64,000 nt of DNA from Podocnemis expansa. Lineage: Eukaryota > Chordata > Testudines > Podocnemididae. Where the stretch lies: positions 551,351-615,350 of the forward strand of contig ML682224.1 in assembly GCA_007922195.1 (NCBI GenBank), given 5' to 3'. A program made the position numbers and the translations under genes. Under the pieces are notes generated by a model. The model had not been told where the DNA came from. It made no database searches and was given only the letters and a program-made list of their open reading frames with translations. This document shows, one piece after another, positions 11,346 to 64,000 of this stretch (position 1 is the stretch's first letter; each line of letters starts with the position of its first letter).

Positions 11346-12746
11346 TATCTAGGGGTATGTCTACACTGGAGGCTCTGTATAGTCAACTTAACAAGGCTGA
11401 CTTTAAGTCAACTTAACAAAGTCAACTTAACAGTTAAGTTGAATTAACAAGGTTGACATGCAGTGTCTACACATGAAGTTCTGTTAAGTCGACCACGTTG
11501 AGTCAACTTAACAGAGCCTCCAGAGCAGACATAGTCATCCACACTGGCTTAAGTCTACTTAATGAGGTCAACTTAAGCATTAATTCAATCTTATGAGGTG
11601 GTGTAATTGGGTATATCTACACTGGAGCATTAGATCAACTTAACCCTCCTTAACTCGATCTGAGGAACTTCCTGTCCATACCGGGCTTTTATTAAGTTGA
11701 CTTAAGGGCTTCCTTAGCTCGAATTAATAACACCACCTCATAAGGTTGACTTAATGCTTTAGTGGACCTTATTAAGTTGACTTAACACAGTGTTGAAGGC
11801 TAGGTCTGCATTGTAGCCTCTGTTAAGTTGACTTAACAAGGTCCCTGCAGGCACCTTGGGGCCAGATCAGACTCCCAGCCCCCTGCTGTCTGTGGCAGGC
11901 AGCTCAGGGCCAGATTGGGCTCCCAGCTTCACTATGTCAAAGTACAGGGCTCAGTTAAGTCAACTTAAGTTCTTCTTAAAGTTGACTTTAAGTAGGCCTT
12001 TTCACCTTGACTTAGGCTATGTCTACATTACAAAAGCTAAGCTGACTTTCTTAAGTTGACTTAATAAAGTCTACTTAAAGTCAACTTTAAGTAGATCTTA
12101 TTAAGTTGACTTAGTGAGTCCACACTGCATTAAGTCGACCCACACAAAATTGAGTTTAAGTTGACTTTAAATGGGCCCCTGGGTTAAGCTGGCTTTATTA
12201 AGTCAACTTTAGTGGCCACATTGTGTTAAATCGAGTTATTAAAATTGACTTAACCTCTAAAGTCAACTTTAAGAGCAGGAGTTATTAAGTCGACTTAAGG
12301 AAGCCTTATGTTGACTTTATGAACTTCAAATGTGCCCAGGGATTTGCTTAAATCAACTTAAGCCACTAGTGTAGGCATAACCCGGGGTATGACTACACTG
12401 GAGCCTTAAGTCGACTTAAGAAAAGTCTGTGTCCACACTGGAATTTTATTAGGTCGACTTAAGTGTTTGATTAAATAAACATAACCATTCCACCCCTTAA
12501 AGTTGACATCAGTGTTAAAGTCAACTTTATTAAATCCACTTAATGTGTTGTAGATAGGGTCATCTACACTGCAGGCTTAGTTAAATTGACATAATAAATT
12601 AGATTTAAGAGAACCCTCCAGTGTGAACATAGCCTTTAGATAGACTTCATTAAGTCAAATTAACTTTAAGTTGACTTTGTTAAGTCGAATTAAAGTCAAC
12701 CTTTTAAAGTCAACTTTACAAATGCCTCAAGTGTAGACATATCCCA
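11346..12746. mobile_element. Cluster of nested/tandem MITEs (TTAAGTTGACTTAA palindromes)
   Basis: The left edge reads ggggtatgtctacactgg and the right edge gtgtagacatatccc. Inside are further end-like motifs (ctacactgg or its complement near 11520, 11615, 12020, 12380 and 12565), so roughly six related elements lie side by side or nested. The whole stretch is built from AAGTTGACTT-type palindromes and should fold strongly. Confidence 0.65.
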
Positions 12747-13260
12747 GGACAGAGTGGCTGGGGAGAAGCACAGGGAGGCATTTATATACAGCCTTCCAGC
12801 TTACTTAGGGTGACTAAGAAAATGGGAGAATCCTCCCAGCCTGGCCAATATTAGACTAGATGCAGAGTATTCCTGGGTCTCTTTTGTTATTTTCCATATT
12901 ATTGATCAAGTAGTAGTACAAACATTAAAATCTCTGATACCTTGTGCATCTGGTGTAGCATAGAGGTATCAGTAAGAAACATATCTTAACCCTAAACAGT
13001 ACACGAACATCATGAAACCATGTCTTGTGGTTTGATAGTTCATGTTACAACGCTAGGCCATTTATAAATTTTATTTTAAAAATACTCTTTATAACTTTTA
13101 GTAGCAATAACATATTCCTATGAAAATTATACTAGGAAGAGTGGAATATTTTCCTAGAATAAAAAAAAACTGTTCACCATGTCAAGGTGTGTTATGGATA
13201 ATGTTTAGTCTTATTTCCAGAGGGGTAGTCATTTTAGCCTGTGTACAGTAAAAGCAGTGA

Positions 13261-13416
13261 GAGTCCAGTGGGACCTTATAAACTAACAGATGTCTTCAGG
13301 CATAGGCTTTCGTGGGTTCCAACCCACCTCATCACATGCATCTGACAAAGTGGGTTGGAGCCCACAAAAGCCTATACCTGAAGAAATCTGTTAGTTTATA
13401 AGGTCCCACTGGACTC
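13261..13416. mobile_element. Penelope-like fold-back fragment
   Basis: Two inverted arms of roughly 75 bp (gagtccagtgggacctta ... and its complement) flank a short centre. Each arm holds a hammerhead-like core (13308-13335 on -, 13342-13371 on +). The sequence matches the family at 58.4-59.2 and 62.0 kb. Confidence 0.55.
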
Positions 13417-13584
13417 TTACTGTGTTTGTTTAATCCTAATCCTTCCCCAGATTTTGAATGTTTTCATGAGTAACCTTGACATTCTCTGAACAGATAAATA
13501 GGAGTGGGGGTATGCTATGTACATTTTAGTAGTATGTTCTAAAAATAATTAAGGACGTGGTTTGATGTTCCCCTTCCAGTATCT

Positions 13585-14622
13585 GGTCTGGCATGTATCT
13601 GTGCCTCCCCAATCACCTATTCCTAGACTATGACTCACCCCACTTTTTTAGGTGGAACCCCACTGCTAGGTCAGTCCACACCAGTTTCCTATGTGCAATC
13701 GGTCCTAGGCAGTGTATGTGTGGTCACTAGCCATTCAGGGTGCTATTGTCCAGCAATGACCCCCAGATGCCAGAATGGGAACTTCCATCCTGAGGGATCA
13801 GGACCCTTCCCATTTCAATGTAGTCTTTATATACTCTACTTTGTTAGTTTAACAAATAAACTGTTATGCACACAGCCCTCATCACTTCACAGTCTAGAAT
13901 CCATACCACTTTAGATAAAACAGACTGGTTTATTGATTAAAATGTGATTTTAAATGAGTATATAGCAAATCAATCCACAATCAATTAATCAACCAGTCAG
14001 GCATTAACCAATACCAAATTAAAGATGGGACAAATTTTAACCTAAAGTTTAGTGTAGTAGCCATTTTTTTCTTACCCACATGGCTGGTTGCTGGTGGTCT
14101 CAGAGCTTGGCTTTCCTGGACACGTGGAGAGGTTGAGCCCTTGCTTGTAGATAGCAATTTTGCAAGATGGAGATTCTCTGGCAACAAAACCAAAAAAAAA
14201 AAAAAAAAACCCAAAAAAAAAAAAAAAAAAAAAAAAACCCTACAACTGTAAATGTTCCCAGCATGTGTACTTCTTTCTACAAACACCCCTCATCCAGGGG
14301 TTAGATGCACTTTTCCTTCTCTGGCCAAAGTCTGTAGTTTGCATTGCCTTTGTGATTCATCTTTTTGTCTATGTTCTGGGAGACAGCTGATTATCTGCCT
14401 CCCCCCTGAGCCATATTTAGTACATGGAACATGTTTCCCATGCCTACATTTATGCCTCAGTAAACATAATACCACAGCAATACTGCAGGGCATGTCATGA
14501 ACATTCATTAAGGAACCTTGTATGGCATATTTTGCAGTCAACCATGCAATTTCATTATGAAGGTGAATGAAAAAGTTACACAGATTATACCAAGAGCGGG
14601 CTGGGAGGGCATCCTGTGACAA
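13585..14622. repeat. Unclassified ~1-kb dispersed repeat, copy 1
   Basis: Aligns by eye along its length with 57985-59702, with shared blocks such as gggaacttccat, ttagataaaaca and tggcatattttgca, and the same order of segments. It includes an A-rich tract at 14190-14237. On the minus strand it starts TGTCACAGGATG, so an LTR origin is possible but unproven. Confidence 0.6.
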
Positions 14623-14924
14623 GGGGAGAGAATGTATGAAAGGAACTTCCTTATCAAAACTTTGAAGTTCTGCAGACAGACAACCGATTATCTCTCATAG
14701 TTTTAAATTCCCCAGTGGGCAATAACAATTGCAGTTTCATGTGCTCTACACCTAGCAAATCCACATTAGGGTGTCCCTCTCTTTTAAACCATACAATGTG
14801 AGGAACAGCACAACAACCAAGGATATCAGAGCAAAATTCCCTTCTGTGCATCTTTCTATAAAAATATTCCTATATATTCCTGCCATTTGTCACTTGTCAT
14901 CCATCTTCACAAAGGGTAGGATCA

Positions 14925-15095
14925 GATATAATGTTCTTCAACTGAATCAAGTCAGTTTCAAATTTAATATCAGGAAAAACTTGTAGCTATAAGGATAATA
15001 GTTCCGGAATGGGATATCAAGGGAAGTTGTATAATCCTCATCATTGGTGGTTTGTGACAGTAACATAGACAAACATCTGTCAAGGACAGTCTATG
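14925..15095 (+). mobile_element. CR1/LINE 3' fragment
   Basis: Resembles the CR1 3' region (caggaaaaacttgtagctat, then the tail segment of the element). Short and diverged. Confidence 0.45.
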
Positions 15096-15096
15096 A

Positions 15097-15500
15097 CCTA
15101 TATCTACACTAAAAAACTTAGTTCAAGTTAACAAAGTTGAACTAGTAAGTTTGACCTTAATTTAAACTAAACCCAACCTTAGTAAATCAGATTAGCAAGG
15201 TACACTAATTTGGGTTGAATGTTAAGTCGAATTAGTGCACTTTGTTCATTTGAACTAACTGCCCTAATTCAAATTTATTTAGTTTGAATTAAGGCTTAGT
15301 CCTGGTCTACACTAAACCTAGTTTAAACCAAGAATTGAACTAAGCACTTACCTCAAACTAAATGCAGGTGTTACTAATCCAAACTAAACTTTAATAATTT
15401 TGAATTAAGGAAGTAGTGAAAGTTTGTGGTGGACAGGGACTAAATTAGTTCAGATTAAGGCTCCTTAATTCTAACTAATTTGCCAGTGTAGATGCACCCA
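15097..15500. mobile_element. MITE pair (TTTGAACTAA type)
   Basis: Left end tatatctacactaaaaa and right end gccagtgtagatgcaccc are inverted. A further internal end (cctggtctacactaaacc near 15302) suggests two copies joined. Palindromic tips as in the Harbinger element. Confidence 0.55.
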
Positions 15501-16130
15501 TGTATACTTAAACCTGTTTCAGTATGCGGAGATGGCATAGATAAACTCTTGAGGTTTCTTCTGTTTGTACATTTCTATTGTGCTTTTCTAATGTATAGAG
15601 GCCTGCTGATACCAAAACAAACAAGCAAACAAACAAACAAAACCAATGCTATTTAACATCTTCCTTAAGCACTAATGGACTGGAGAGTGAGTCATCCCCT
15701 TCATGGAATAAGAAAACACAGCCTCCTTGTATCAAAAAACACACGTTTATTGATCATCTCTGCCTTTTCAACATCATTATTAACAATTTTACCATCTTCA
15801 TTTTTAATGGACCTACATCATTGTTAGGATTTCTTTCTTTGTTCTTTATAGATTTTAAAAACTCCTAACCTGTAGTCCTGGTAGTCATGGATAGGACCCT
15901 GATATGCTTAGGTTCCCTTACCAGTTTGCTACATATCATAACTTGTAATGTAGATTGATAGCTATCTGATCCCCTTTTTTCCTATTTTCTATGCATTACC
16001 ATTTTATCCTTGGTGCTGCCTTCACTTAGCCACCGAAAATCAATGAACTTTTGGGCAAACTCGTATGCCAGGGGAAAACACTAATTCCCAAAGTCTCCTT
16101 TGTAATTTCCAGCATCCATTCACTTTCTAG
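15501..16130. other. Upstream flank or intron before SRCR exon 1
   Basis: A (CAAA)n run at 15619-15642, otherwise nothing recognised. No signal-peptide exon found. Confidence 0.5.
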
Positions 16131-57621
<41,491 letters not shown>

Positions 57622-57984
57622 GTCTGTGCTTCTCAGTGTTAACAGGGAGCAAATATGTAAGGGAATTTCCATTCTAAGGCACTGATCCAAAGCTAAATCA
57701 CTGCAGCTCCAGCCCTAAGAGCTTGTGACTGTAGTTGGGCAATTTTTTTTATTATTATTATTTTAAATAATAAAAGAAACACCTTCAGCCGAATGTCGTG
57801 CTTGCCTAGGGGAACATTATTCTGTTGGAGCAGCTACTCACCATGGGCTGTGCCAATTTTGCCCACAGACTGTTGTCTGAAGGAAGAGATTTTTCTTGTT
57901 GTTCAGTGATGGTTCCTCCTTGCTAAATGGGCAGTTCATATATGGTTTTACTTTTCCTCACAGTGTAAAAGTTATTTGCTGCTT

Positions 57985-59702
57985 CTGACTGCATGTATTT
58001 GGTGCCAGGCAGTGGAAGTGCACTCACTAGCCACTTAGGGGATGGTCCCCCAGCAAGCCCACCTCAGTTCCCAAATACCACACTGGGAACTTCCATTCTG
58101 CAAGGATCAGGACCATTCCCTGATGACTGTAGGCTCATATACTCTGGTCCATCCATTTAACAAAGAAACTGAGATACAAACAGCTTTTGCCCCAGTTAGG
58201 CACACACATCTTCACACTCTTAAAAATCCACACAGTTTTAGATAAAACAAACATGTATTTGTTGATTAAAACATGTTTTTAAGTGAATACATAACAAATC
58301 AATGCATAATCAATTTAATAATCTGTCAGGAGTTACTAGAAGCAAATAAAAGATAGGATGCTTTTTGCTGTAGTCCATTTCAATCTTGTCAGTTTCCAAA
58401 GGGATAGCCATGTTGGTCTAGTCCAGGAAAAACAAACAAACAAACAAACAAAACAAAAAAACAAAACAAAACATGGAGTCATGTGGCACTTAAAGACTAA
58501 CAGATTTATTTTTTGCAAGAGCTTTTGTGGGAGAAAATCCCACTTCATCAGATGCTTCGAAGATGGGTGAACTTATAGAAAGGAATGAAAATCAATGCAA
58601 GGGGGTGTAAAATCAGAGCAGTTGTTAGGTTCAAACCATGGGAAGCCTGAAGTCAAATGACCTTTTGTAATGGGAAAAGAACCCATAGTCTGTGTTCAAT
58701 CCTGCTTTCACCAAATTTAGTTTGCATATTAATTCGAGTTCAGCTGTTTCTCTTTGAAGTCTTGATGTCCTGGTCACATCTCTGACAATGGTCGTAAACA
58801 AATCATTTATCGAGTGATTAGAAAGTTAGAAGTGCTCAGCAACTGGTTTCATTGTTTTGTGATTCCTGATATCAGGTCTATGTTCATTTATTCTTTTGTG
58901 CAGCAATTGTCGTGTTTGTCCCATGGTTTGAACCTAACAACTGCTCTGAGTTGCTGTTACTGTATGACCTGATCCTATGTTTTACACCCCCTTGCATTTA
59001 GTTTCATTCCTTTCTGTAAGTTCACCCATCTTCAAAGCATCTGACAAAGTGGGATTTTCTCCCATGAAAGCTCATGAAAAAAATAAATCTGTTAGTCTTA
59101 AAGTGCCACATGACTCCTTGTTTTTTTTTTTTTGTTTTTTGTTTTTTGTTTGTTTGTTTGGTTGGTTGGCTTTTTTTCATTTTAATCTGACTCCCATGGC
59201 TGGCTGAGGATAGTTTCACATCAATTCTCTGCCCTTCCTTAGGCAGGACTCAAACTGTGCTTATATGTGGAGATATTTTAAGATGGAAGTTCTCTGGCAA
59301 AAAGCCCCAAATACTTTAAAGTGTGACCTCTCTCCTCCTCCCTGAAGCCAGGTGATTCACTTGGTTCAGAAAGTGCAGGTGATCTCCCCCTCTTTGGCCA
59401 AGGTGTTACAGACATTTTGTTGGTCCATTGTCATTCATATTTTCTCTGGATGTGTGTTTATAGCCCTAACTGTATGCTGGGAGACACTTCTAATTGTCTG
59501 CCCCCACCTGGGTGTTTCCAGTATGTGAAATACATACTGCAGTAAACTTGACATTATAACAGTAATGAAGAGCATGTTATGAGTGTTGATAAAGGAAACT
59601 TGCATGGCATATTTTGCACTAAATCATAGAGTTACATTGCAAAAGTGAACAAGAGTGTTACACAGATCATATTCTAGGTGTGCAGTGGAGCATCCTGTCA
59701 TA
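57985..59702. repeat. Unclassified ~1-kb dispersed repeat, copy 2, with insertion
   Basis: Matches 13585-14622 on both sides of a Penelope-like insertion (58391-59181). The left block ends caatcttgtc and the right block resumes tcccatggctggctg. Confidence 0.6.
58391..59181. mobile_element. Penelope-like element remnant with inverted ends
   Basis: The two ends (about 58395-58625 and 58970-59130) are inverted copies, sharing gttcacccatc, aagtgggattttctccca, ataaatctgttagtct and gtgccac. Between them is about 340 bp of non-coding sequence. Each end has a hammerhead-like core (58521-58551 on -, 59041-59070 on +). Class assigned from the ribozyme-like motif and end structure, not from a coding region. 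Confidence 0.55.
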
Positions 59703-59889
59703 GCTGTTTAAATAGTTACTTTTTATATCCCTGTTCTTGAGCCATCCTAGTAGAAAATCATGATTAAAAAAATGAATGGCAAGCATTCAAATTGAAGGGG
59801 GGCACACTGGAGTCTAAACCAAAATTATTCTCTTGAGTGTGAAATAGCCATGCTGGGGCACACTGAGGACTTTGATATATAGCACCCTG

Positions 59890-61640
59890 AATCATGGCAT
59901 TCCTATTCAGAAGACTTTGTTATCTGCAGCAAATATGATCAATGAGCCCTAACAGAAATGGCCTGTTCTCTTGTCGATCTGTGGGTCAAAGGCCTTTGAC
60001 ATAAGATAACTCACTACACCTGGTTTGCCCCTGACATTTGACAAAATTGTGTCTGTGCTGAACTCATATTTCTCACCTGTATTATCAAATGTTTTATCTT
60101 TGGTAACTTTCTCAGCATACTTCAATTCCATCCCCTTGCTGAGCCAAATTTCACATTCACTATCCCTCAGGAGAAGGCCTTGGCCAACAAAACACTATCA
60201 TTGCACACTGAGAACATTTGTGTTATGGCAACCAATGTGATGCTGGTCATCATGAACAGAAGGATGATTGTCATTGACAAACTCAGTAGAACAATGGCAA
60301 ATCAATCACATTAATGCCATTGGCAAATATTACTTGTCCAAATTCATCTTAGCTCTGTTTGTAAATTCAAAGACATCAAGTGCTATTTCTGCAAAAAGAA
60401 ACATCTCATTGAGAGAGTCTGCCAATCAAAAGTCAAAAGTGTGATGAAAAAGACAATGACAACTATTTATATCCTTAAACCTCTGACATACATGATGCTA
60501 CCTTCAACAGTAGTGTCAGGAATCTTTATTACTTTCAGAACATACCCAACAAGGAATCTCAAGGTTTTGAAATGTTCATAAGAGTGTTTATTAATATCTA
60601 TCAGTGCAAAATGAAAGTTGGCAATGTTTCTGGAGTGTCAATCATCAATAAAGACACATTGTCAGTTCTTTTGACATTGTCATCCCAAATTGTTAAGTCC
60701 ATCATGCAGTCTTCAAGACTACAATGAACAAAATGCTGACCTCATCAGAAGCTGTGATGAAAATTTTTATGTCATGGGGTGTGCAAAATTTCCTTTAATC
60801 ATCACAAATGGTCAATATGACAAAGTCTTATGTATGAACTGGTTCACACAATCAGGAATCAGAATCCAAGACATCCATGCCAGCAAGGCAGAGCAACTAA
60901 CAAAGATCATTGCTGAAATCCCTCAAGTGTTTTCTGAAGAACTGGGAGTTTACAAAAAGAAAAAGGAGTTGTTCCACTGGCTCCTACAGTCATGCCCATC
61001 CACATGAAGGTTAGGAATGTACAATTTACCTTTCATCAAAAAAGATACAGAGCTTCAATACTCAGGCTAAATGGCAAAGTGACAATTTGTGGACGTTATA
61101 AATAGATTTTGAACAAGGCACTTAAACAACACCTTTACGCAGGGCCAGCTGTCAACTAAACGGTCACCTCTTGCTGGATGAAAAGTCTTCACAAAAGTCA
61201 GCTTTGCTCAAGAGTTTCAACAAGTGATTTTTCACAAAGGTGCTGCAGATGACTATGGTTCATCAAAGAGTGTTTTGAGTCATGTGTCTCCAATCTGGAA
61301 ATTCCATTTCCCTTGGAATTCTCCAACACTTCATGGAAACTCTGCTTTCCAGAATCCCAGGTGCTGTAGCATATTTTGGTGATATTCTGATTATAGTATC
61401 AACTGAGGATGAACTTGCCAAGAAACTTTGAGAAGTCTTGCACTGATGTGCAGTGTCAGCTGTTTGAATCAATAAGGGGAAATCTGCATTTGGAACAATA
61501 AGTATCACCTTCTTTGGCTATTGATGAATCCAGTATCCACCAAAAACACAGGAGCCAAATTCCAAACAGGAATTTCAAGCTTTTCTTGGGTTGATCACCT
61601 TCCATCACAGACTTCTTCCAAAAAAACAGCAATTCCGAAA
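59890..61640 (+). pseudogene. Ty3/gypsy-type gag-pol fossil
   Basis: A heavily decayed retroelement. A zinc-knuckle-like segment CYFCKKKHLIERVC lies near 60380-60430 (one residue short of CX2CX4HX4C). The frame 60690-61007 has a MNWFTQSGIRI and IIAEIPQVFSEELGVY stretch typical of the region between protease and reverse transcriptase. Near 61340-61400 is a reverse-transcriptase-like AYFGDILI (YxDD degraded). Many stops and frameshifts; no LTRs recognised. Confidence 0.6.
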
Positions 61641-61954
61641 TCTCTTAATTAATGATCTCTGTTCTGCATCAGCTGTTCTTGACTCATCTGCCAGCAGATG
61701 CTATCATGTTTGATAATGGAACTGCTTTTACCTCTGACAAGTTAATTTGCATCCAATTTGCATATGAGTACTTATAGTCAAATTTGACTCAGTCTCTTCA
61801 GGATTACATAAGGCCTTTTTTTTTTTTTTTTTTTGTCATTACAACAGGTGATTTGACCTCATCTTACTCTATATGCTGTTCTCCAGTGATTGAATCTTTA
61901 CAGGTGCTTTGATTTCCTATTAGAATGTGACCTGATCCTATGACTTACCTTTAC

Positions 61955-62100
61955 CTGCATTTATTTGCATTTATTTTCCTCCCATTCTGCAAGTTCCCCC
62001 TTCTTCATAGTGTCTGACAAAGTGGGATTTTCTCCCACAAAAGCTCATGCAATAAATGCATTTGTTAGTCTTTAAAAGTGACACAGGACTCATTTGTTAT
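61955..62100 (+). mobile_element. Penelope-like 3' fragment
   Basis: Contains gtctgacaaagtgggatttt, ctcccacaaaagctcatgc, then aaatgcatttgttagtcttt, as at 59.0 kb. The hammerhead-like core (62014-62043) is mutated. Confidence 0.55.
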
Positions 62101-62267
62101 TCTACCATCACTGTCACCTATTAGACTGAAATCTACACTACATTATCTCTTGATTTCCATTCTCCTACCAACTGTTGTGTCCTTTCTTACTTTGTATTCC
62201 TCCCACTTAACATTAAAATCAGGCATGGAGAGATGTTGGGCATCTCCCAACCATCCACCCCCAATCC

Positions 62268-63430
62268 CTAGTTTAAAGTTCTATTAACCTGTTGTGTCGG
62301 GCTCCATCCTAGAATACTCTTACCCTCCATATTCAGATGAAGTCCATCCAAAGATAACCATCTTCTGTCCATGAGTGATTCCCAGAGGTCATACGTCGCA
62401 AAGCAGTCTTTATAGTACCATTGTCTAAACCAACTGTTGATCATCATAATTTGGCACACCTTTGTTGCCCTCCATTGGGGATGGGCAGGACCCCACTGAA
62501 GACTACCTGAACCTCAATTTCCTTCATAATCTTCTCCAACTTGGCACAGTCTTCTTTGATATACTTCAGAAAGACTCAAGTCATATAATTTATACCCACA
62601 CGAAGGAGAGTCAGTGGGTTCTTTCCTGTTCTTGTTAGGATGATCTTTAGCCTCAGAGTCACAGCCTCTATCTTAGCAGCTGGCAGACAGCAGACACTTT
62701 TGTTCTCTGGATCAGTTCTGCTTACCAACATGGCTGTTCTTCTCAGTCAAGTAGACCCACCCTTGCTTGGTGATGGTGTGGTTCTCTGGCCTATCCCTGT
62801 TCTATGAGGCTATAAGACCTCTTGTCTCCTATTATCTCTCACTATGCACTGTAGTCATTCATCTATACATCTGAGGCTTTTATTTGGTGGTATATCCATT
62901 GGCTCATCAACTCTCTGTATAGGACTAGGTGCTCTTCTCTGCTTGCCCTCCCATCTTCAGTTACCACTGGCTGTGTCACTTCTTCATTTTCCAACTCTGA
63001 AAACCTGTTTCCAAGTTTTGTTTTTTCCTTCACTAGTCTGTTTTTTCCTCCGCCTGGTTCTCACAGTCACAGGCTTCCACTGGTCATTTTCCTCACCAGC
63101 AGTCTCCTCTCAGAGTTCTTTAGTCCTGATTATATCTGTAAGTCTGTTTATTTTTTTCCCTTCAGCCTCCACGGTCTGCTGCTCAATCAGCAGGTTAAAC
63201 CCCCTTCTAAACTCAAGCAGAGTTTCCACTTACATCTCCAAGTCTCAGATCTTTTCTTCCATTAGCTCTATGAGGCAGAGTCATGGCCCTTTTGTCCTTT
63301 GTGTCATTTTCTCTCAATATCATAGTGGAACCTCCTCCCAAGGGTGGAGCACAGGGGCATTCTCAGGGCATCACCCAACACCACTGTCAAGATGGTTAGA
63401 GTCAATCAGAGCCTATTTTAGCCTGTCCAG
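62268..63430 (-). pseudogene. CR1-type LINE ORF1 fragment (coiled coil plus esterase)
   Basis: The minus strand reads, from the right, a charged coiled-coil-like region (about 63230-62900, with EQQTVEAEG and NRFSELENEE), a linker, and an esterase-like C-terminus ending SLDGLHLNMEGKSILG and VNRTLN (62350-62268). The order and the DGLHLN block match CR1 ORF1. The 216-residue + strand frame at 62844-63494 is its antisense. Confidence 0.6.
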
Positions 63431-64000
63431 GTCAACGTCAAGATGCCCAACCATAGCTTATGTACATCAGTACCAGCCTCAGGGCAAACAGTGAAGAAGC
63501 AGGGCACAAAACCCAAACTAGCTATCAATTTTGTACTTAGATTTCACCATCAAGCATCAAGTGTACGCTTTTCAGGCACTAAAACAGTCTAACCATGGAG
63601 TCACAAACTGTCTCTTTGGGTGCTCGGATCTACCTGGTCAGCTAGGGAAGCTTTCCTTTTTGACAGATGACACCTTACACTAAAAATCACAAAACTATTA
63701 AGGTTCCTCCCAGTCCCATAGAATCTGTTGCTTACTTGAGGTCTATTTCACTTGGATCTCACACTAAACATGCTTGTCACCAACCCTATAATAAATTCTA
63801 TAAGGACTAATTATCTCAGAAAACAAATGAGCTACTGACAAAGCTAAAGCTTCTAACCATACAAACCCAAATGAGCTACAGTTTGAAATTTTGAAGAGTA
63901 ATAGAAGATGCTATAAGAATCAAGTCATATGTCTACTTTAAGGCTGATCTAGGTCAAGGACTGTGGGTGTTTGTGTAATGCTTAATGATCCTTTCTACTC
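63431..64000. other. Unassigned sequence
   Basis: AT-rich; nothing recognised. Confidence 0.5.

Noticed and set aside
1..16130. Search for a signal peptide exon or a further SRCR exon upstream
   Set aside because: No SRCR motif or convincing leader with a phase-1 donor was found; the 5' end is probably outside the window or hidden among repeats.
62844..63494. 216-residue open frame on the + strand
   Set aside because: It is antisense to a CR1-type ORF1 coiled-coil region and has no motifs of its own.

Overview
The window reads as vertebrate nuclear DNA, most likely from a turtle. Genes are sparse and split into small phase-1 exons. The repeats are CR1-type LINEs with the reptile/bird 3' signature (imperfect ATTCTATG repeats), MIR-type amniote SINE relics, a tRNA-headed SINE with a CR1 tail, PIF/Harbinger transposons and many derived MITEs, hAT elements, solo LTRs and Penelope-like fragments. 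The turtle assignment is inference from this repeat mix; there is no species marker. Two 10-N runs mark assembly gaps, both next to tandem repeats.

The one host gene I can support lies on the + strand from about 16.1 to 57.6 kb. It encodes a scavenger receptor cysteine-rich (SRCR) group B membrane receptor of the CD163/CD163L1/WC1 type. Twelve exons of 306-318 bp each encode one whole SRCR domain, and all start and end in phase 1. They are arranged as two successive six-domain cassettes (16131-31457 and 36387-41294) in which domains 1-6 correspond in order to 7-12. A 63-bp linker exon lies between SRCR 11 and 12. After SRCR 12 come a 36-bp Thr-rich stalk exon, a 138-bp transmembrane exon and, across a 15-kb intron, a 96-bp cytoplasmic exon with an AVYEEIDYNL tyrosine motif. 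These 16 exons add up to 4101 bp (1367 codons). The signal-peptide exon and any first SRCR domain are not visible and probably lie upstream; the end of the tail is also not identified.

Layout: 1-16 kb is mostly repeat DNA, with a hAT MITE, a CR1 fragment, a Harbinger transposon carrying decayed Myb-like and transposase genes (about 6.4-9.95 kb), a dense cluster of palindromic MITEs (11.3-12.7 kb) and a ~1-kb unclassified repeat. 16-31.5 kb is SRCR cassette 1, its introns swollen by a solo LTR, a 2.3-kb hAT inside an older MITE, CR1, MIR and microsatellites. 31.5-36.4 kb is an intron with a tRNA-Val SINE and a MITE. 36.4-42.2 kb is compact cassette 2 plus stalk and transmembrane exons. 42.2-57.5 kb is the last recognised intron, holding two long antisense CR1 elements and three related MITEs. 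57.6-64 kb holds a second copy of the ~1-kb repeat with a Penelope-like insertion, a decayed Ty3/gypsy pol fossil and a CR1-type ORF1 fragment.

Most long open frames in the window are transposon remnants, antisense shadows or low-complexity sequence. The most interesting features are the SRCR cassette duplication with its paired-cysteine loss and shifted splice acceptor, hammerhead-ribozyme-like cores in Penelope-like repeats, and a Harbinger/MITE family that shares one subterminal module but has different terminal palindromes.
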